This document shows positions 58,439 through 64,000 of a DNA stretch of 64,000 bases, in pieces; the first letter of the stretch is position 1; every line of letters starts with the position of its first letter. This DNA is from Bradyrhizobiaceae bacterium Ga0074131 (GTDB lineage: Bacteria; Pseudomonadota; Alphaproteobacteria; Rhizobiales; Xanthobacteraceae), in the NCBI GenBank assembly GCA_001464035.1, contig LNEC01000020.1, forward strand, positions 1 to 64,000, read 5' to 3'. The notes under the pieces are model-generated. The model was not told where the DNA came from. It searched no databases and saw only the letters and a program-made list of their open reading frames with translations. A program made the translations under genes and the position numbers.

Positions 58439-59455
58439 TCAACCTTTCGTGAGTTTGCCGAGCATCTGCTGGGCGACGATGGCGACCTGCCGCGCGCCGT
58501 GCGGCACCAGGAAGATGACGAGGAACAGCAGTACGCCGAACACCGCCCCGGAGAGCCCTTTCGAAATTCCCTCGGCGATGTTCGGTACGAAGATGATGAA
58601 GGCAGAACCCACGATCGATCCCGGCAGCCATCCGACGCCGCCAACGACCATGCCGAGGAACAGCGAGATCGCCAGCGTGATGGTGTACCCGTCGGGCGCT
58701 ACGAACTGCACCGCGATGGCGCCGAGGCCGCCGGCCACGCCGGTGATGCCGGCGCTGACGCCGAACGCCAGCGTCTTGTACAGCGCGACGTCGACGCCCA
58801 TCGCCGACGCCGCGATCTCGTTGTCGCGGATCGCCATGAAGGCGCGGCCGGAACGCGACTTCAGCAGGTTCACCGAGGCGATGTAGATACCGATCGCGAT
58901 CGTGAGCGTGAAGTAATACAGCCACCTGTCCTGCGATATCGGCAGGCCGAACGGCGCATCGGGCTTGGTTACCACCAGGCCCTGCACGCCTCCGGTCCAA
59001 TGTTCGAACACGCCGAGTTTCAGCAGTTGCGGCATGGCCACCGCCAGCGCGAAGGTCGCCAGCGCCAGATAGATGCCGCTCAGGCGCAGCGCCGGTTGGC
59101 CGAACAGGAAGCCGAAGCCAAAGCATATCAGGCCGGCAACGGGCAATGTCAGCGCGTAGTTCACGCCGAAATGTTCCATCAGGATGGCAGAAGTGTAGGC
59201 GCCGACAGCGTAGAAGGCACTCTGGCCCAGCGAGAACTGGCCGCTGCCGCCGGTCAGGATGTTCAGCGCCAGCACTGCAAGCGCATAGATCAGCAGCATC
59301 GTGAGCTGGAACACGATGAAGTTCTTCACGAACATCGGCCCGATGATCAGCAATGCCAGCATCAGTAATGATGCGCCGGTGCCGAGCGTCATGGATCGCT
59401 TCGGAACGGCCTCGACCGGCGGTGCCTCGCTTGCGACTTTGTCAACTGCGCTCAT
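58439..59455 (-). CDS. ABC transporter permease (LivM type)
   Basis: This is a 338-aa permease with eight to nine membrane segments; hallmark LTGGSGQFSLGQSAFYAVGAYTSA and DNEIAASAMGVDVALYK (LivM EAA-like loop). The frame starts with a TTG overlapping the LivH stop; the ATG at 59455, just beyond, is the better start. Final permease of the second Liv operon. Confidence 0.88.
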   Translation of the reverse strand: MSAVDKVASEAPPVEAVPKRSMTLGTGASLLMLALLIIGPMFVKNFIVFQLTMLLIYALAVLALNILTGGSGQFSLGQSAFYAVGAYTSAILMEHFGVNYALTLPVAGLICFGFGFLFGQPALRLSGIYLALATFALAVAMPQLLKLGVFEHWTGGVQGLVVTKPDAPFGLPISQDRWLYYFTLTIAIGIYIASVNLLKSRSGRAFMAIRDNEIAASAMGVDVALYKTLAFGVSAGITGVAGGLGAIAVQFVAPDGYTITLAISLFLGMVVGGVGWLPGSIVGSAFIIFVPNIAEGISKGLSGAVFGVLLFLVIFLVPHGARQVAIVAQQMLGKLTKG

Positions 59456-59457
59456 GA

Positions 59458-60336
59458 TCAAACTCGCTTCACGATGGGACGGCCAAACAGGCCCGCCGGT
59501 TTGAGAACCAATACGGTGATGATAAGCGCGAGCGCGATCGGCAATTTCAGTTCATTGCCGACGCCGGGGATATAGGTCCCGGCAAGGTTCTCGAACACGC
59601 CGACCAGGAAGCCTCCAACCACCGCGCCGAGCGGGCTGGTCAAGCCGCCGAGCACGGCGGCGGCGAATCCGTAGATCAGCACGCCGCCCATCATGTTCGG
59701 CTCCAGGAACACCACCGGCGCAATCAGGATGCCGGCGATCGCACCGATGGCGGACGCCATGCCCCAGCCCAGCGCGATCATCCAGCTGGTGTTGATGCCG
59801 ACCAGCCGAGCCGATTCAGGTAACGCCGCGGCCGCGCGCATGGCAAGGCCGATCCGGGTGAACTGAAAGAACAGATAGAGCAGGATCAACAGCCCCACCG
59901 TGACGCCGATCATGCCGGCCTGATGGGTCGAGATCAGCTGACTGCCGAGGAAGGGCGAGGATCCGAACGGCGTTGGAAACGGCTTGATCGTGAAATCCCA
60001 GGTCAGTCCGGCCACGCTGTTGACGATGGCGAACAATGCGATGAAACCCGCGACATTGGTCAGGACCGGAGCCTTGGCGAGCGGCTTGAACAACATGCGC
60101 TCGATCACGATGCCGCCGGCGAACGAAAACACCAGCGTGATCAGGAAGGCCCACCAGTAAGGTACCCCCCATTGCATCAGCTGCCAGGCGATGAAGGTCG
60201 AGAACATCGCCATTTCGCCCTGGGCGAAATTGAGATGGTCGATCGCCTGGTAGATCATGACCACGGCGAGCGCCATACAGGCGTAGATCGCGCCGGTGGC
60301 GATACCAGCCAGGACTTGGTTGATGAAAAGTTCCAC
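59458..60336 (-). CDS. ABC transporter permease (LivH type)
   Basis: This is a 292-aa membrane protein with the LivH pattern: GAIYACMALAVVMIYQAIDHLNFAQGEMAM and AALPESARLVGINTSWM. The start chosen is GTG at 60336, preceded by GAGGAA at 7 nt; a TTG at 60351 overlaps the LivF stop and is less likely. Confidence 0.87.
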   Translation of the reverse strand: MELFINQVLAGIATGAIYACMALAVVMIYQAIDHLNFAQGEMAMFSTFIAWQLMQWGVPYWWAFLITLVFSFAGGIVIERMLFKPLAKAPVLTNVAGFIALFAIVNSVAGLTWDFTIKPFPTPFGSSPFLGSQLISTHQAGMIGVTVGLLILLYLFFQFTRIGLAMRAAAALPESARLVGINTSWMIALGWGMASAIGAIAGILIAPVVFLEPNMMGGVLIYGFAAAVLGGLTSPLGAVVGGFLVGVFENLAGTYIPGVGNELKLPIALALIITVLVLKPAGLFGRPIVKRV

Positions 60337-60347
60337 GGCTGCGTTCC

Positions 60348-61061
60348 TCAATAACCGAGATAAGATTTACGGACGTCTTCGTTGTTCGCGATCTCGGCGG
60401 CGCTTCCCGACATCACGATGCGTCCGGTTTCGATGACGTAGGCCTTGTCGGCGAGCTCCAGCGCCAGCTGCGCGTTCTGCTCCACCACCAGGATGGTGAC
60501 CTTGTCCTCGCGGTTGATCTTGCCGAGGATCTTGAACAGGTCGCGCACGATCAATGGCGCCAGGCCGAACGACGGCTCGTCCAGCAGCATCAGTCGCGGA
60601 CGCAGCATCAGCGCGCGGGCGACCGCGAGCATCTGCTGTTCGCCGCCGGAAAGCGTGCCGGCCTGCTGCGTATGCCGTTCCTTGAGCACCGGAAAGTGAT
60701 CGTACATCCGCTCGATGTCGGAGGTGACGCCGGCCCTGTCCTTGCGCGTAATGGCGCCGAGCTGCAGGTTCTCCTCCACCGTCATGGTGGTGAAGGTGCC
60801 GCGGCCCTGCGGCACATGGGCGATGCCGAGACGGACGATGTTCTCGGTCGATCGGCCGGTCAGAGACGCGCCGTCGAACTCGATCGAGCCGGTCGAGCGC
60901 ACCATGTTGCAGATCGCGCGCAACGTGGTGGTCTTGCCGGCGCCGTTGGCGCCGAGCAGGGTGGTCAGGCTGCCTTCATTGAGACCGAACTCGAGGCCGT
61001 GCAGCGCCTGGACCTGGCCGTAATAAGCCCGCAGATCCTTGATATTGAGCATCGCGGTCAT
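60348..61061 (-). CDS. ABC transporter ATP-binding protein (LivF type)
   Basis: This is a 237-aa ATPase: Walker A GANGAGKTT, signature LSGGEQQMLAVARAL, Walker B LMLLDEPSFGLAP. ATG overlaps the LivG stop (ATGA). Shares the family with 49938 but belongs to a separate transporter. Confidence 0.88.
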   Translation of the reverse strand: MTAMLNIKDLRAYYGQVQALHGLEFGLNEGSLTTLLGANGAGKTTTLRAICNMVRSTGSIEFDGASLTGRSTENIVRLGIAHVPQGRGTFTTMTVEENLQLGAITRKDRAGVTSDIERMYDHFPVLKERHTQQAGTLSGGEQQMLAVARALMLRPRLMLLDEPSFGLAPLIVRDLFKILGKINREDKVTILVVEQNAQLALELADKAYVIETGRIVMSGSAAEIANNEDVRKSYLGY

Positions 61062-61855
61062 TGGTCCTTGCTCCCCAGATAGGCCTTGATGACATCCGGG
61101 TCGGACTGCACCTGGGCCGGCGTGCCTTCGGCGAGCTTGCGGCCGAAGTTCAGCGCGACCACGTGGTCGGCGATCGACATCACGAGACCCATGTGATGCT
61201 CGACCAGCAGGATGGTCATGTGACGTTCGTCGCGGATCCGGCGGATCAGGTCGCCCAGCACGTGGACTTCCTCATGATTGAGGCCGCCGGCGGGCTCGTC
61301 GAGCAGCAGGATCTTCGGCTCAGCCGCCAGCGCGCGCGCCAACTCGACGCGCTTCTGGGTGCCGAACGGCAGGCCGGACACCACGGTGTGGGCGACGTCG
61401 TCGAGGTCGAGATAGCTGATGATCTCGTGGACTTTTTGGTTGAGCTCGGCCTCGCCGCGGCGGACCCAGCCCAGTCTCAGCGAGTCCGAGACGATGTCGC
61501 TGTTGGTGCGGGCATGGGTGCCGACCCTGACATTGTCGAGCACCGTCAGATTGGGGAACAGCGCGACGTTCTGAAAGGTGCGGCCGATCCCGATTTCGGC
61601 GATCCGGTGCGGCGGCCGCGTGAGGATGCTCTGGCCTTCCATCAGGATGTCGCCGGTGCTCGGCTGATAGAGCCTGGAGAGGCAGTTGAACAGCGTCGTC
61701 TTGCCGGCGCCGTTCGGCCCGATCAGGCCGAGGATTGCGCCTTTATGCATGTCGAACGAGACGCCATTCAACGCAATGATGCCGCCGAACACGACGCTGA
61801 CGTCGCGAACCGCAAGCAGGGGGCTTTGCCCCTGCGCGACTTGTGCCCGCATCAT
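61058..61855 (-). CDS. ABC transporter ATP-binding protein (LivG type)
   Basis: This is a 265-aa ATPase: Walker A GPNGAGKTT near residue 48, signature region LPFGTQKRVELARAL (variant of LSGGQ, usual for LivG), Walker B ILLLDEPAGGLNHEE. First gene of the second liv operon (LivG-F-H-M), followed downstream by two binding-protein genes. 72 bp separate it from the IclR gene, which reads in the same direction. Confidence 0.88.
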   Translation of the reverse strand: MMRAQVAQGQSPLLAVRDVSVVFGGIIALNGVSFDMHKGAILGLIGPNGAGKTTLFNCLSRLYQPSTGDILMEGQSILTRPPHRIAEIGIGRTFQNVALFPNLTVLDNVRVGTHARTNSDIVSDSLRLGWVRRGEAELNQKVHEIISYLDLDDVAHTVVSGLPFGTQKRVELARALAAEPKILLLDEPAGGLNHEEVHVLGDLIRRIRDERHMTILLVEHHMGLVMSIADHVVALNFGRKLAEGTPAQVQSDPDVIKAYLGSKDQ

Positions 61856-61927
61856 CGAGTCCCGCCCAAATTGTTCCCTGGCGCGGAGCGACCGTGCGGA
61901 TTCTTTCGCCGGTCACATCGATGAAGG

Positions 61928-62788
61928 CTACCTGATCCCCTCGACCATTCGTGCAACTTTCCCTCCTGCTTTCGATTTCTTGTTTGCGTTTTTTGATTGC
62001 GAAGCCGCGCCGCCGAGCGCCGCTTCGATGTTCCTTACCATCGCGACGAGGCGAGGTCCAATATCGTTGCGCAGCCGATCTTCCGTGAAGCGGAATGCGG
62101 GCGCGCCGCAATTGAAGGCGTAAGGACCGGTCCCGTCATTGAGCTTCAAGCCGACGCCGACGGCATGGATGTCGTCATGCCACTCACCGGCCGAGATCGC
62201 GAAACCGAACTTCGCCACCGTTTCGCCGGCGCGTTCGATGCCGTCGCGCATTCGCGGCCAGCGACCGCCATAGTGCTCGCGCAGTTCGCGCAGGAGTGCG
62301 CCGCGCTCTTCGTCCGGCAGCGCCCAGATGTAGGCGCGTCCCATCGCGGTGGTCGCAATCGGCACCCGCGAGCCCACGTCCAGTTGAACGCCCAGCGTTT
62401 GGCCGCGGCTCTGGCCGAAGTAGATCATGCTGGTGCGGTCGCGGCCGCCGACGGCGACGGCGCCGCCGGTCTCGCGCATCAGTTCCTCGCGGAACGGTTC
62501 GGACAAATGCCGAACGCCGAGATTTGCAAGGGCGGCATACCCCAGCGCCATGGCTGAAGGCGCCAGCTGATACTTCTCGAACCGCGGAACCGGTGTAAGG
62601 TAACCCAGCTTGGTCAGTGTATAGGTCAGCCGCGAAACGGTTGGCTTTGGCAAGTTGGTGCGGGACGCGATCTCTTGATTGCCAAGAAGCCCGTCGTTGG
62701 GATGGAATGCGCGCAACACATCAAGGCCGCGGGAAAGCGCGACGACGAAGCTGCGATCGGTCGCCACTTTCTTGCCTGGACGCTTCAT
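61928..62788 (-). CDS. IclR-family transcriptional regulator
   Basis: This is a 286-aa IclR protein: N-terminal helix-turn-helix (residues about 14-70, including GNQEIASRTNLPKPTVSRLTYTL) and a C-terminal effector domain. An ATG at 62845 would add 19 residues; the one at 62788 gives the usual start. It is divergent from the FadB/J-like gene, and the 19-bp palindrome at 62863-62881 lies between. It ends in a Lys-rich tail. It likely controls the fatty-acid or aromatic-CoA gene upstream and perhaps the liv operon. Confidence 0.87.
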   Translation of the reverse strand: MKRPGKKVATDRSFVVALSRGLDVLRAFHPNDGLLGNQEIASRTNLPKPTVSRLTYTLTKLGYLTPVPRFEKYQLAPSAMALGYAALANLGVRHLSEPFREELMRETGGAVAVGGRDRTSMIYFGQSRGQTLGVQLDVGSRVPIATTAMGRAYIWALPDEERGALLRELREHYGGRWPRMRDGIERAGETVAKFGFAISAGEWHDDIHAVGVGLKLNDGTGPYAFNCGAPAFRFTEDRLRNDIGPRLVAMVRNIEAALGGAASQSKNANKKSKAGGKVARMVEGIR

Positions 62789-62862
62789 TGCCTGCCGCTG
62801 GGCCGACCTCGTTGACAAGGGACGTGCTTCAAAATAACCCTCCATGTCAAGGTGTGGAATTA

Positions 62863-62881
62863 AATTTCGCAGTGCGAAATT
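62863..62881. promoter_or_regulatory. Candidate IclR operator, perfect 9+1+9 palindrome
   Basis: AATTTCGCA-G-TGCGAAATT lies 75 bp from the IclR start and 98 bp from the FadB-like start. The symmetry is perfect and the base composition resembles IclR sites. Confidence 0.75.
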
Positions 62882-62978
62882 GGCGAGGAGTAGCCGGTTA
62901 ACGCAAGCCGCCGGGTGTCGTAGCCACCCAACGCAAGTTGAGAAGTGATCCAAGAACAAAATGTCCAGGGAGAGTCTC

Positions 62979-64000
<1,022 letters not shown>

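Noticed and set aside
57245..59368. Plus-strand frame of 707 codons opposite the binding-protein and LivM genes
   Set aside because: Runs across two genes and a terminator; shadow of codon bias, no domain.

Overview
The window looks like chromosomal DNA of a Bradyrhizobium/Rhodopseudomonas-type alphaproteobacterium (Nitrobacteraceae). It is GC-rich and packed with CoA-dependent catabolic genes. It carries an mbfA iron exporter with an Irr-type operator, an operon order resembling the cou/tar p-coumarate locus of Rhodopseudomonas palustris, and several families of palindromic intergenic repeats of the kind common in these genera. I see no tRNA, rRNA, insertion sequence, CRISPR array or replication origin. 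The taxonomy is inference from gene content.

Layout. 0.26-3.7 kb: tricarballylate oxidation genes tcuAB behind a LysR regulator, with a divergent DUF1127 gene. 4.1-14.9 kb: mixed catabolic genes (GNAT, crotonase, SDR, a frameshifted GST-like gene, AidB-like acyl-CoA dehydrogenase, zinc alcohol dehydrogenase, amidase, mbfA, epoxide-hydrolase-like protein). 15.1-27.1 kb: a CoA-thioester degradation cluster around a TetR regulator (acyl-CoA synthetase, thiolase, HSD10-like dehydrogenase, crotonase, feruloyl-CoA-synthetase-like enzyme, three acyl-CoA dehydrogenases, nitroreductase). 27.3-30.7 kb: accessory stretch with a universal stress protein, crotonase, orphan VapB-like antitoxin, vsr remnant and a composite dispersed repeat containing a candidate structured RNA. 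30.7-40.1 kb: membrane, regulatory and detoxification genes, including a haloalkane dehalogenase and a WYL regulator with two matching operators. 40.3-54.2 kb: an aromatic-acid locus (pobA, TRAP transporter, DUF3237, couA- and couB-like genes, thioesterase, branched-chain-type ABC transporter with a LivM-LivG fusion, MarR regulator). 54.3-62.8 kb: glycerate kinase, then a second Liv-type ABC transporter with two nearly identical binding proteins, and an IclR regulator. 63 kb to the edge: the start of a FadB/FadJ-like multifunctional beta-oxidation protein.

How it fits together. In the 40-54 kb locus, hydroxycinnamates would enter through the TRAP and ABC systems, be activated by the CouB-like ligase and be cleaved or thiolysed by the CouA-like crotonase and the thioesterase. 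4-hydroxybenzoate would then be hydroxylated to protocatechuate by PobA. Three copies of a 15-bp inverted repeat sit before the TRAP operon, the couAB-like genes and the liv/marR intergenic region, so one MarR repressor plausibly controls the set. The 15-27 kb cluster has its own ligase and dehydrogenases and could feed saturated or side-chain-bearing relatives into similar chemistry; its substrate is not evident.

Notable non-coding signals: a repeat with two copies at the window start and near 30.4 kb whose stem shows a compensatory base change; an Irr box unusually close to mbfA; a perfect 9+1+9 palindrome before the IclR gene.
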